A stretch of 31,829 bases of DNA from Sphaeroforma arctica JP610. Its lineage: Eukaryota; Opisthokonta; Ichthyosporea; Ichthyophonida. The notes beneath the pieces are model-generated. The model did not search any database and had not been told where the DNA came from. It saw only the letters and a list, made by a program, of their open reading frames with translations. Position 1 is the stretch's first letter; each line of letters begins with the position of its first letter. The DNA lies in assembly GCF_001186125.1 (NCBI RefSeq), contig NW_014040555.1:33092-64920 (forward strand), written 5' to 3'. The translations under genes and the position numbers were made by a program. Below, piece by piece: positions 9,938 to 18,862 of the stretch.

Positions 9938-11331
9938 TTAGTCAGACATTATGGCAGCGACGATTAAATCGTGGGTATCTCGATCTATAGGGTTCAGTAG
10001 TACTCTCCCAATGCGTTCTACCATTTCGATTTTGGACGCCATTGTGAGCTCCAATTGACGACAATATCCACGGGCATCATCGATACTTAACCCCGGTACA
10101 CTACCCAAACCCACCTTATGCAAATCAGCTAGTAGAATACCACGCTGTCTCAATTGCTCGACAGTACCGCCGAGGGGAGCACTAATACTACGCAAAATTT
10201 CTTTGCATTGACTGCCCGTACATTTCCCACTACTCTCAAATGTGAATGCTGTACCCTCTGAAGTCTTCAAAGAGGTAGGCTGCCCTTTCTTTTTGTTAGT
10301 CTTTACCATGCTGAGTGTTATGACTGTAGCTGCATGTCGTCTATTCAGAATCATAGACATATTCTTACAAGACACATTGTATATAGTATTAAGGAATGCA
10401 TTCGAGATCGAAGCTGCTCGGTCCTGATTGGTAACAGGACAGACTACGCGTAAATATGTTAATTTCTTGCATGTGGAAATACGCGGGAGCATTATATCTT
10501 TCAGAGCCTTCAGCCCCGCACGACTTGAACAAGTAGATTGGTTAAACATCTCGATAAACTATTTGTTGTGAACAATTTGGTCCACCACGTCGACTATCAA
10601 TCCCGTCATTTCTACAACTTGTGTGGTAGGCCATGTTAAACCTTTGCGATCCAATTTGTCAATCAGTTCAGCACGATACTCTACAAAAACCTTACAGTCT
10701 TCGTCTAAAACCTTGCCCAAGGTGACTACATTTGTACATAGTGCACACGAAACATTACAGTTCTCCTTCCATTTGAAGGCAGCATACCCTCCAACATATG
10801 ATAGTACACTATTTGAAAGCGACTAAGACACAAGCTTGCTGCCATAGTGTAGAAGCGGTTTCCACTTGTACATAAGACGCTTTACAATAGCAACTTCAAG
10901 TGCGAGTGTCTTCTCTTTCAAGCCATCAAACATTGCCCTGTATAATTCGCGATTGTGACTACCGTCACTGTTATTGCATACTACATACATGGCTCTTATC
11001 ATGAGTCTTCGTTGAGTAAATAAATATACTGGTATGTCTAAATGGCGATTGCCACCAGCCATCAATCGAGCAATAGAAACGTTCATTTCGATAGGGTCGT
11101 TATTACGCGACCAGCTAATACATAGTTAAACTTTTTCACAATAAGTAGATGATGTATACAGGCGGCTAGTGTACGCAAAGTGTGAGCAAGCGTAAAATAG
11201 GTCTCAAGGGTCAAACCTCCTTGTGGTACTTTCCTCCCCTTTGTCTTCTTCGGCTGAGCCGTAGCTGTCGAGGTGAGTTCAGTGTTAACATCTGTAGTGG
11301 CGGCTTGTTCATTTCCATGGCGATGTAGCAC
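9938..11331 (-). pseudogene. P-type transposase C-terminal region
   Basis: The first frame (11331-11083) reads GGLTLETYFTLAHTLRTLA, then NYVLAGR. One frame change near 11100 leads to NNDPIEMNVSIARLMAGGN. Relatives have 'FQTDCLEARFGQYRQLAGGQYDVS' here. The second frame runs to 9938, interrupted only by two TAG codons (10823-10825 and 10559-10561). Between them it shows LSYVGGYAAFKWKENC with YVGGY at 10784-10798, CALC, and LDRKGLTWPTTQVVEMTG near 10650-10605, the typical family ending. The last 200 residues form an unusually long tail with a lysine-rich patch and GGTVEQLRQRGILLADL, which is faintly SAP-like. That tail is not part of the usual family core. Confidence 0.75.
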
Positions 11332-11420
11332 TCAGCTCATCATTTGAAATAAAATTTGTTGTCCTCGCTGAATATCTGAACATCGTGTATTCATTCCATC
11401 ATAGCGTTATATTCTGCGAT

Positions 11421-11531
11421 CTGTTATGGTTAGATTAGAGCATAATTAGTAACTCAATGAATACAAACACACAATCAAATGACTGATGTACAGGATATTA
11501 TATATGGCTTTGACAACATGATAATACATAC
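11421..11531 (-). other. Predicted 111-nt intron with near-consensus sites
   Basis: Donor GTATGT at 11531, branch-like TACTAAT about 30 nt before the acceptor, and acceptor AACAG ending at 11421. These match the tight yeast-like consensus closely. It follows the acidic run IDDDDDDSSVD. Splicing in the decayed context cannot be proved, but the three signals together in the right order are hard to get by chance. Confidence 0.55.
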
Positions 11532-11694
11532 ATCTACAGAGCTGTCGTCATCGTCGTCATCAATGTATATATACTTGGCTTGCCGCTGGATTGGAATGGT
11601 ATTAGTTAGACCAGAATACCAATCATCCTGCAGCCACTTTGTGATGTCTGCGGCAATTCAATCGGATATCTTCCAAGTCGGTAAAAGATAGAGC

Positions 11695-12300
11695 TCACGC
11701 ATCACGTTTCCTTTGTCCTTCACTAGTGCTAACAGTGAGAAATGGTTTAATCACATATTTGTTAATCATTTCCAAGAATAAGTATGTACCCTTTTCTGCG
11801 GCTCCAAATTCCTTTCTTAGTGCCGTACAAAGCTCATCCGAGAACAACAGTAAAGCCGGCGCAACCTGCTGTCTTTCTAGGTTGGTCGGCCAAACTGTTG
11901 TGCGATTGATACGAATTTCAGAGAACAAGGAGTCCTTGTACATAGTGTAGAGTGCCCTAACTGGCTTAAGGCTGCATATTCCTTTAGGAAGTACGTAGCC
12001 ATCGGATAGTTTAAGCTCCGGATAGTCAATACGTGATTATTGCGCAGCATGTTATTTTTAATACACTTTACAATACGTATAAGGCAGAAAAATGCGAACA
12101 TCTTCTCCCCGTTGAAGACTCTGGACACCGGTAATTTTTGAGGTAAAGCCAGCGGCTGTCCAGGTGGCACAGAAGTTTGATCCGGAAGGACGAAGAGTCT
12201 CAAGGCTTTTCTGTTCACAGTACAGCCATCAAATATGACTGGTACTGGCACATACGATGTGCTTTTACACTTATCCAGAGACTCAAGTAGATAGGTACAC
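11695..12300 (-). pseudogene. P-type transposase catalytic core, central part
   Basis: The first part (12300-12030) reads YLLESLDKCKSTS, VPVIFDGCTVNRKALRLF, then RIVKCIKNNMLRNN. Relatives have 'SDGASPNRKFYRLH' and 'DPPHLIKCIRNNLL' in this order. The reading then moves to a second frame (12030-11695): DYPELKLSDGYVLPKG, SLKPVRALYTMYKDSLFSE, NLERQQVAPALLLFSDEL, then GAAEKGTYLFLEMINKY. Relatives have 'PTNIERQNVKLALQIFNEYT' and 'GTANYINIILTWW'. The switch near 12030 shows no usable splice pair, so it is a frameshift. The second frame ends at a TGA near 11695 while homologous sequence continues. Confidence 0.7.
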
Positions 12301-12333
12301 TAGTCATCCCTGCCACCGGTCGACTCATGAGAT

Positions 12334-13347
12334 TCATAGACATTTTGCTATCTCCAATGGAAGATAATAAAATGTTTGAATATGGTTGGCCAGTGTACTC
12401 GGGTCATTATACGCCGGTCCATATAAAGAAGTCTTACTGGTGAATGTATGACTTGGGACGGATATTAACTTCATCAAGATGTAGGGCCATGATTGATTTC
12501 GCATTTGAAATGAAGTAAGCTCCTTCTTCTCGTCAAAAGCGATCTGTCTCACTTCCTGTTTGGTGCGCGTATCGGAAAGTCCGTACACATGTGCCTGTGA
12601 AATACATTCTAACACCGCTGCATGCGCTGATCCAACACCGGCCAAGATGCAGTCAGATGGCAAGGCATTGCTATTTTCAGACGAAAATATAGTACGCTCG
12701 CACGACAGGAATGTAAAGGAACTGTTAGCACGGATTTTCTTATATAGCCCTGGTGATTTTCTTTGCAGAAGCTGTGAACTTGCCAGTACGAAAGAATTCG
12801 GAGGATATCTTCGTTTGAACCTACATGCCTCTAATAGCTCTACTTGCTCAGCCATATGAAGATAGTATGCAGCTCTACTTTTAGCCTGTGATTCTGACAG
12901 AAAACTGGCACGGTCTGTTAAGATAGTGCAGACAGCCTCTGAAGTATGCACTGGATCACTGCAGTCCACTGCATCACTTGTAGTCTTCTCAATCGACTGA
13001 AATCGTTTGATAATTCCAGTATATGTTGATACTGGCTCCAACTTATTCTCTACAAAATTGATAGTCTGTGTGTACATCCCGTTATCTTCGCCACTACTGG
13101 TAGATTTGCAAGTGGATTGCGCGGGCGTATACATATATACATTTACTACACCACGTAATGCACTAAGCGTAAGCCGCACTTGCTGAATGGCAGACATATC
13201 CCCTTTCTCCATCAGCAATGCACGAGATGCAGTAATGCATGTTGCCTGAATGTTCAAAGTCCACTGCTTATTCAATCTGGGAAACTGTTTTTCCAGATAT
13301 GCGAAGTCCGTATTAAGGTCATTTTCAAATTCTATCCTCTTACTTGT
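12334..13347 (-). pseudogene. P-type transposase middle exon: coiled coil, HTH, first catalytic block
   Basis: The frame is open from the acceptor at 13348 to 12334, about 337 residues. It starts with a charged, probably coiled segment (IEFENDLNTDFAYLEKQF). Near 12810-12750 lies SFVLASSQLLQRKSPGLYKK, the helix-turn-helix block that in relatives reads like 'FALTLHFYSPKAYEYVRK'. Near 12550 lies VRQIAFDEKKEL, where relatives have 'ISFDEMKI' with the first catalytic Asp. Near 12410-12380 lies PSTLANHIQTFYY, matching the 'LATHVLVFMVRG' block. After this the frame is lost and the next conserved block appears in another frame; no canonical intron joins the two in phase, so a frameshift is likely here. 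Confidence 0.7.
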
Positions 13348-13414
13348 CTGAAATTACCGCTCGTTTCAAGGCACGGCCTGCTTTCTGATCTATAGATACT
13401 AGTTATTTTTATAC
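13348..13414 (-). other. Predicted 67-nt spliceosomal intron in the transposase
   Basis: Donor GTATAA at 13414 and acceptor TTTCAG ending at 13348. Both sides join in phase 0: the frame before it (ending NPDL) and the frame after it (starting TSKRIEFEND) are different frames on the minus strand, and removal of exactly 67 nt brings them together. The frame would otherwise stop within the intron. Confidence 0.65.
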
Positions 13415-13912
13415 TAAATCAGGGTTTGCTAGCTCAGGATCCAGACGGTATAACTCGTCCATAGAGACAATTAGACGTGCTTTAGATGTTTTCTCATACA
13501 CTGGTGAATTTGTTGGGCCTAGACGTTTCATGTACAATGTAGGGCATGCAACAATTACTGGTCTGACTACTCCATTTTTGGAAGTTGCTAAAACCGATAT
13601 ATGGAAATGTACGCTACATACGCGTACGTCGCCATTCCAATACTGAGCCTCCACTTCATCAGCACTGCGGTTGTCTGCAGCCCTAAACTTCTGCGAACAA
13701 GCTTCAATGTACCACTCACGTTGCTTATTGTTTAAATCTACTTTCGTTTTGGTAATCAACCCCTTCTTGCCAGTGATTGTTTTTGGGTAATCCTTCAGCT
13801 TTGGAATACGGAAGAATCCAATCTTCTGGTCCGCCCCACTTGTCGCCATCGACGTACTCACAGTTTGCAACAGTTTAGGCCACCATACTTTCGAACTAGA
13901 GCGTCGCAGCAA
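13415..13912 (-). pseudogene. P-type transposase exon with THAP-like DNA-binding domain
   Basis: A 165-residue exon. The THAP signature is FFRIPK (13799-13816), then NKQREWYIEACSQKF, then VRVCSVHF with the C-x2-H pair near 13610-13618, then VVRPVIVACPTLYM, matching the 'L-K-P-x-A-V-P-T' tail of the domain. The spacing between FFRIPK and the tryptophan is long, as in many invertebrate THAP domains. The first Cys pair is not in this exon. A good acceptor (TTTATTTCTTAG ending near 13922) lies just upstream, so an earlier exon may supply it. The exon ends at a GTATAA donor at 13414 in phase 0. Confidence 0.6.
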
Positions 13913-13930
13913 AGTAGAACGTATCAGCTA

Positions 13931-14605
13931 AGAAATAAAACACACCTTTGCAAGACCATATTACAACTTTTAGCATGTTTTTCTACTGTTTTTTTTGGAA
14001 TCCCAAAAAAATCTATTTATTCCTGCGTGTACCCTATAAAATCTAATTTAGCAGGCTATGCTAAAGGTCGGGGAATTTTAGACTGAGACTCTGTTTGTTT
14101 AGTTCCGCTCCAATCACTCACTACTTCGGTCTATTTATTTCAAGTGTCAACAACCTAGATTGTGTTGGTTTCGTTTAATCGCATACATTCTCCGAAACTA
14201 TCCTCCAGTTATACCTTTCGTGGTAGTCGAAAACAATTATAAATCTAACTTAAGAAAATTAAAATCAAAATCAAAACGCCAAGCTGGTGCATTAATTCCA
14301 CTGCGACTATAACATCATCACTTGGTACTTAGCTCGCCACCCCACTTGAGGCATAGACTGGCTCATATAGTTGGCTGACCAGGAGGACTCAACCTGTGTC
14401 CTATTTCACAGTATATTATCTTGCTCTGCGAATATTTGAAAATACACCAAGTCTCAAATTGTGCTTGAGTCCATGTCTTCTATATAATTCAACATTTGAG
14501 TGGAAATGCAGTACTTCAAGAAAAACCACCAAATGTTTACAATATTTCTGTACTCTAAAGTATACTATTGTGTTTTCAAATGTCTAAATTTAGATTGTTC
14601 TAATT
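13931..14605 (-). mobile_element. Solo LTR remnant of the element-B family
   Basis: From about 14040 to 14605 the sequence aligns in the same orientation with the LTRs at 22088-22772 and 29781-30643. Landmarks are GATTTTAGACTGAGACT-type and CAATCACTCACTACTTC blocks, CCAAGCTGGTGCA, ATCACTTGGTAC, GGCATAGAC and ATTATCTTGCTCTG. Identity is clearly lower than between the two LTRs of element B, so it is older. No internal region is attached. The 110 bp to its left (13931-14040) may be transposon flank. Fossil. Confidence 0.7.
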
Positions 14606-14721
14606 ATTGCAGATGTATCTTCTACGTTTTTGTATTCCACAGTTTTAGATTTACGTAAACATATGCATCTACTATGTCAGGAACAAGCTAACTTATACAA
14701 TGTTGCTATCGGCAAGAGGAT
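14606..14721. other. Short spacer, nothing seen
   Basis: This lies between the solo LTR and the first coding-like plus-strand frame. No signal was recognised. Confidence 0.4.
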
Positions 14722-16268
14722 ATGGAAGAAGCTCGAGGTGAGTCGCTTCAGGAGAGGTTTGAGACAGCAATGACGTTGAGAGAACCGGAGGATGATGTTT
14801 ATGGCACGGGAGGGACCGAGCCAGTGTAGAGTACCAGGAAGATATCAGGTGCAGAATACAAGGTATAGACACTAAGGTAAATAACGTTGTGCTAACACCT
14901 GCGCAAATTTGACCTTCTCAAGCGAGTGCGTGGGATGGTTGGAACCCATGAAACTCGTCTTTCGAGACGTGGTGGAGCAACACACCTCGAGTGGAACACA
15001 CAACCTTGGCTAGTACAGGTCCAACCGGGACATATGAACCCTTATCACAGGTACAGAGTAGGGAAGTGATTGCCAGCCACACTCAAGGCAGTACAGAACC
15101 AGCCACAACAGGCAGTGTGACATGGCCGTGCCGGAGTTTCTTGCCGAGTGTGAAGTACCCCACGACGGCGCCGGAGTAATGAAAAAACTGTTACGTAGTG
15201 AATGTGAGACCATTGACGCGGCTTTACACGTCCGCAATCGTATTGACAATATTATATGGGCCACCGGGAAGCAGAAGACGACAAAGACCCGCGATCGGTA
15301 GTGGACGAGGTAGTTCTAGAATCGCTTTAGGACGCACATGCCTTGTCTGAACAATAGCCGGCCAACCGTTAGTACCAGCAGGGGTTGAGACCACAAGAAA
15401 CCATTCATGAGAGCCCAAAGGACAAGAACACGGTTGATAGAGTCGAGAGCTCACTCTGCTACACGATATGCGGCATAGCCCACTAAGAGCTATGTCGTGT
15501 CGGATAAATCGGAAGACCATGGGCCGAGCGTCCAGGTAAGTATATCCCAAACAGGAGGGCAAGCCCAAACAGGTAGTGGGTGCCAACATTCTTGCAGTAC
15601 GTATTGGGCGAGCTCAAAATAATTGATACTGATACGAAAGGAGTTCAAAACACATCGAAAGTAGGTCTATAGACCATTTGTTCATTACATTATTTCCCAT
15701 GCGTGCGCGACCAACACGGCTACAGAGCTTCATCCAAGGTAAGTTGGGGCGGAATTGTTTTTGGGGCGGAGATCGTAGACACGTGTACAATGTACATCAC
15801 CCACCAGGAGGACAGCGCGTGGTTTACAACGAGGTCTAATGTGCCAGCCACCGGGAGCAAAGGTATTCTATGCTGCCCTTGGATTCGACCACATGTCGCG
15901 TCTGGCGGACGGCAGACCAATGTGTAGATATGAACACGCCTTTGAGGAGGTAAAAAGACTTGTGAAGTAATAAATCATACCCTCTGGGTGATCACGTCAG
16001 ATTGTTGTTGAGGGGGACAGTCCTCTACTGGATGAAGAATTCACCCACCGATATATTCATTGAGACATTCGAGTGCACCCAACGCATAAAGGGCGTCATC
16101 AGACTATTGACTTGGCAGAGGTATCGTGTCATACTTGCAACAGATGGTTGTCCCGTGATACAATGCTATAACCGAGTGTATCTCGGCCTACAATGCCACG
16201 CGTTCATCTACTATGAGCATGGCACCTTACACACTCGCTATAAATGGGTGAATGTTCTCATGTCATGA
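14722..16268 (+). pseudogene. Decayed plus-strand gene of unknown family
   Basis: Four short open frames have coding-like composition on one strand. 14722-14829 is acidic, with SLQERFETAMTLREPEDD. 15062-15301 is open for 79 codons (ATG at 15122) and includes MKKLLRSECETIDAALHVRN and DNIIWATGKQ. 15839-15970 includes PPGAKVFYAALGFDHM and YEHAFEEVKRLVK. 16002-16268 includes RGTVLYWMKNSP. Stops separate them, and no family was recognised. They could be pieces of one old gene or mobile-element protein. There is too little signal to name a function. Between these frames nothing else was seen. Confidence 0.3.
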
Positions 16269-16469
16269 GGATGCAAAGGTTGTAGAGATTCTTCGGAAAG
16301 CATGAATGGAAAACGAACACCAGGGAGCGACTAGTGCAGGATTGTGCTGTAAACCTTTCTTGTTTTGATATGCGTTCGACATTCGACAGATACTTACTTA
16401 GTTTTTCATTGTCAAAAGTACCACACAATTCCAGCTTGAGTCTGTGAACCCAACATGAGGCGTTGCACC

Positions 16470-16709
16470 TGTAAGATTCAGTCTAAAAAGGGCGATACTA
16501 ATGCCTTAAAATAAAATAAACGACGTAGGAAAATTCTATATATCGTGTAAATATCGATANNNNNNNNNNNNNNNNNNNNNNNNNNNNNNNNNNNNNNNNN
16601 NNNNNNNNNNNNNNNNNNNNNNNNNNNNNNNNNNNNNNNNNNNNNNNNNNNNNNNNNNNNNNNNNNNGAGACATTGCCTATATATAATCCTCTCAGTACT
16701 GTTTCAACA
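16470..16709. repeat. Direct repeat, left copy (element D)
   Basis: It starts TGTAAGATTC and ends near TGTTTCAACA. It matches 17608-17816 in the same orientation at over 90% by eye across the readable parts: GGCGATACTAATGCCTTA, TCTATATATCGTGTAAATAT and TTGCCTATATATAATCCTCT. The TG...CA ends suit an LTR edge, but the inner end runs into the gag frame. Confidence 0.75.
16560..16667. other. Assembly gap (108 N)
   Basis: A run of N inside the left copy of the element-D direct repeat. The right copy has 78 bp at the equivalent place (17697-17774), so the real missing sequence may be shorter than the gap, or the left copy may differ. Collapse of a repeat during assembly is a likely cause. Confidence 0.9.
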
Positions 16710-17476
16710 GTCGAATGATTAGCCTGTTCTTCTGGCAGTAATGCCTCGTACGGTATATCGACGCTGTGCATCTCTGGATCATATGACTCAGGTGTCGAAC
16801 TTGAGACTTTGGGCGTAATTGCTTGTCGACGTTCTGTCCACTTCTGTAGGGCTTCAGTAATACCCGGGGAAACATGCTCGCGTAAGCGCTGTGTATGTTT
16901 TTCTGATCTTTCTAATTGATCTACATGCTCGACAGTCAAGTCTTTCATAATAATAGCTAACTGATTCTTAAGATCAGCGTATTTAGTATTTAACTTACTT
17001 ATGTGCTTCGGCTTAGAAGTCTCGGACGTAGATTCGGTTTTGCTACTTGAGCTTGCCTCCTCTTCTGGTTCCATAATAGGTTCCTTCTGAAATTTGTCCT
17101 TGTCCCCTATAATTGGGGACTTTCCTTTCTGATTTTCGTCAGACGAATGGGCTGGGGCGTCTTGCGACGTATCCCTTGTCTCACTTCTTGGCTTCGTTAA
17201 TGCAAGCTTTGAAGTTGAGGCTATAGTTGTCCCTCGGGCTCTGTCAGAAGGAGTGGTCTCATTAAGCGGAGTGGCTACTTCCTTATCTGAAGCATTGTCC
17301 TTTTGACTATAATTCTCATAGGCAAGTGCTTTGGCTACAGTGCGCTTAAATGCATCAGCAGCGGCGTCGGTTGCTTGCGCAGCAGTAATAGCTGCGGCAG
17401 CGTTAGCGACTTCTCTCTCCATCTTCTTCTTTTCAGCTCTACGCTTCGTAGAAGGAGTGTTGTCTTTCTTGGTCAT
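16668..17476 (-). pseudogene. Gag-like protein, N-terminal part (element D)
   Basis: A frame of about 270 residues up to the assembly gap. It is highly charged and low in hydrophobics: a Lys-rich start, an Ala-rich segment with AAADAFKRTVAKALAYEN, a Ser/Glu/Thr-rich middle and a coiled stretch NTKYADLKNQLAIIMKDL. Near its end ALLPEEQANHSTVETVLRGL leads into YIGNV, which aligns with SPALLDQPQINVLEEQLRFV leading into YIGPND in the element-B gag. That match is the basis for calling it gag. It would be a structural protein of the particle. No zinc knuckle is present in this piece. Confidence 0.55.
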
Positions 17477-17607
17477 AATCTTAACTATGACTACTAGCTT
17501 GTCTCTTAACGACTAGCTTAGACAAGAGAAAAAAATTGTTGTGGTAGTTAACTTACCTTTACGCTTAAGTAGTCTAAGTAATTAATACTTTTGCTAACTT
17601 TAAAATG

Positions 17608-17816
17608 TGTAAGATTCTGTCTAATAAAGGCGATACTAATGCCTTAGAATAAAATAAACGCGTAGGTAAATTCTATATATCGTGTAAATATCGATATAAA
17701 TAAACGAAATGAGACGTTTAATAAAGTTAGGTTTGCCTCGTGAAAACAGCAATACTCTGAGGGATTGTGAGGCTGAGACATTGCCTATATATAATCCTCT
17801 CAGTACTGTTTCCGCA
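17608..17816. repeat. Direct repeat, right copy (element D)
   Basis: This is the partner of 16470-16709, complete and without a gap. It forms the 3' end (minus strand) of the LTR-like block that continues to 18398. Its right-hand 40 bp encode the same gag-like residues (ETVLRGLYIGNV on the minus strand) as the left copy. Confidence 0.75.
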
Positions 17817-18165
17817 GAAGGGAATTTATTTAGTGTTTCGTTGTCGCTCTATTCTGGGGCGAATCCGATAGACTTATAAAATCCTAACTTTAGAAAAATA
17901 AATATAAATAAAAATACTCTTGACGTCTTTAGTTATTGTCTTAACCAATAACTTACCACTATCAAGAATTACCGACTTAGCCTTCATCAGACTGGCACAT
18001 CTGGTTGGCTCATCATAGGATCAACTAGGTAACGTTAATAGTCCCTAGAAACCTATATTTGGTTGAGCCATCTCGCTACCGAAGTATTCAGATATAAATA
18101 AAACTGGAAAGTAATTAAAGCTCTAATAATAGAACTAGACCAACTCTTTTATGTTTGGTATTTTA

Positions 18166-18389
18166 CTGAGGCCTTTTAATGGCCTCATCCAAATATCTGA
18201 TATGTTAAATGGAAAAGGTTTAATTAATAAAACCATTAAAAACCATTTTAGGAAACTTAAGTTCCTCGTGCTATTAAAAGCACATTTAGGAGACTTAAGT
18301 TCCTCGTACTATTAAGAGTACATTTAGGAAACAGAAGTTCCTCGTACTGTTAAGAGTACGTTTATAATTTGCGTACTGCTTAAGAGTAC
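18166..18389. repeat. Array of small hairpins with TTAA in each loop
   Basis: Successive perfect stems occur: GAGGCC/GGCCTC (about 18167-18185), GGTTT/AAACC (about 18219-18236), then GTGCT/AGCAC (18268-18283), GTACT/AGTAC (18306-18321), GTACT/AGTAC (18344-18359) and GTACT/AGTAC (18373-18389). The last four lie in units of 38, 38 and 29 bp that also carry AGGAAACTTAAGTTCCT-like palindromes. Loops contain TTAA, or ATTAA for the first GTGCT unit. The stem change G-C for A-T in the first unit is present on both sides. On the minus strand the array lies at the 5' end of the element-D LTR. Confidence 0.8.
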
Positions 18390-18409
18390 GTTTATACATA
18401 GAATCTAAT

Positions 18410-18862
18410 GTGGAGGCCCGGCTTATTACACACCCACTGATCTATTATTTTGTCCGGATGAGGGTTACGGGAAAACTATATAGGGTTTATGTAAAAGAGG
18501 TGTTTGGATGGTACAATGTACAAATGTATAAAGACCGTTCAAGGACACGCCGACCGTTGAACAAACGTGGCGAGATCATTACTGCCTTAACTACGTGTCG
18601 GAAGCATCAAGCTGGCAGATCGGGATAGCACATAATGGAGTGGGTGAATAACCGATACTCACAAAAGCCACAACGAGCCCACTAACAGTTCCAAACAGAG
18701 GGATACAGAGTTGGTGGTACAACACGGAGTGCTGTTAACAAAGGTTGGCACTTCGAGTTCAATAAGAAGTATCGTGGAGACCAGCCACCAGATTGGGCCG
18801 AGAAAAATCAGAAAATTATACAATATCAGGCATGCTCAAGAGAGCAAAAGAGCATCATATAA
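18410..18862 (+). pseudogene. Broken ORF of unknown family
   Basis: One plus-strand frame from the ATG at 18410 to a TAA at 18860-18862, interrupted by TAG at 18626-18628 and TAA near 18683. After the first stop it reads MEWVNNRYSQKPQRAH; after the second it reads EGYRVGGTTRSAVNKGWHFE and KYRGDQPPDWAEKNQKIIQY. Its basic, aromatic-rich make-up suggests a former nucleic-acid-binding or transposase-type protein, but no family signature was recognised. It starts just outside element D on the opposite strand. Confidence 0.35.

Larger units (their letters stand above)
9938..13930 (-). mobile_element. P-superfamily (THAP) DNA transposon, degenerate
   Basis: A minus-strand transposase region of about 4 kb. 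Its motif order is that of THAP/P-element-type transposases: THAP zinc finger, coiled segment, HTH block with QRKSPGLYKKIR, first catalytic block IAFDEKKEL, LANHIQTF, DGCTVNRKALRLF, RIVKCIKNNMLRNN, NLERQQVAPALLLFSDEL, KGTYLFLEMINKY, LTLETYFTLAHTLRTL, NYVLAGR, ARLMAGGNRHLD, YVGGYAAFKW and LDRKGLTWPTTQVV. The family cuts and pastes DNA using an RNase H-like fold with a GTP-binding insertion. At least two spliceosomal-type introns can be seen. The copy is dead: several frame changes and stops remain after allowing for introns. Terminal inverted repeats and an 8 bp target duplication were not found, so the limits given are those of the coding region. Confidence 0.8.
16470..18398 (-). mobile_element. 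Element D: small LTR retroelement with gag only
   Basis: On the minus strand the order is an LTR-like block (about 18398 down to 17608), a leader, a gag-type frame starting at 17476, then a partial copy of the LTR-side repeat (16709-16470). The LTR-like block shares the core CATCTGGTTGGCTCAT-like segment with the element-B LTRs. The gag frame starts MTKKDNTPS, like MTKGNN at the start of gag in element B. No protease, RT or integrase is present, so the copy looks like a non-autonomous or internally deleted relative of element B. An assembly gap interrupts it. No target duplication was found. Fossil. Confidence 0.6.

Noticed and set aside
9938-11103. UAG as a sense codon, because two TAGs are the only interruptions in a long C-terminal transposase frame
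   Set aside because: The same transposase is also hit by a TGA and by frame changes, and the LINE by TAA, so plain decay explains it.
12560-12859. Plus-strand 99-residue frame
   Set aside because: It is antisense to the HTH part of the P-type transposase, which carries the family motifs.
9938-13912. Endogenous viral gene cluster reading of the multi-frame block
   Set aside because: The ordered P-superfamily motifs (THAP, DGCTVNR, KCIKNN, ERQQVA, AGGN, YVGGY) explain the block better.
18166-18389. CRISPR-like array reading of the 38 bp repeats
   Set aside because: Units are contiguous and palindromic without unique spacers, and the context is a eukaryotic LTR.
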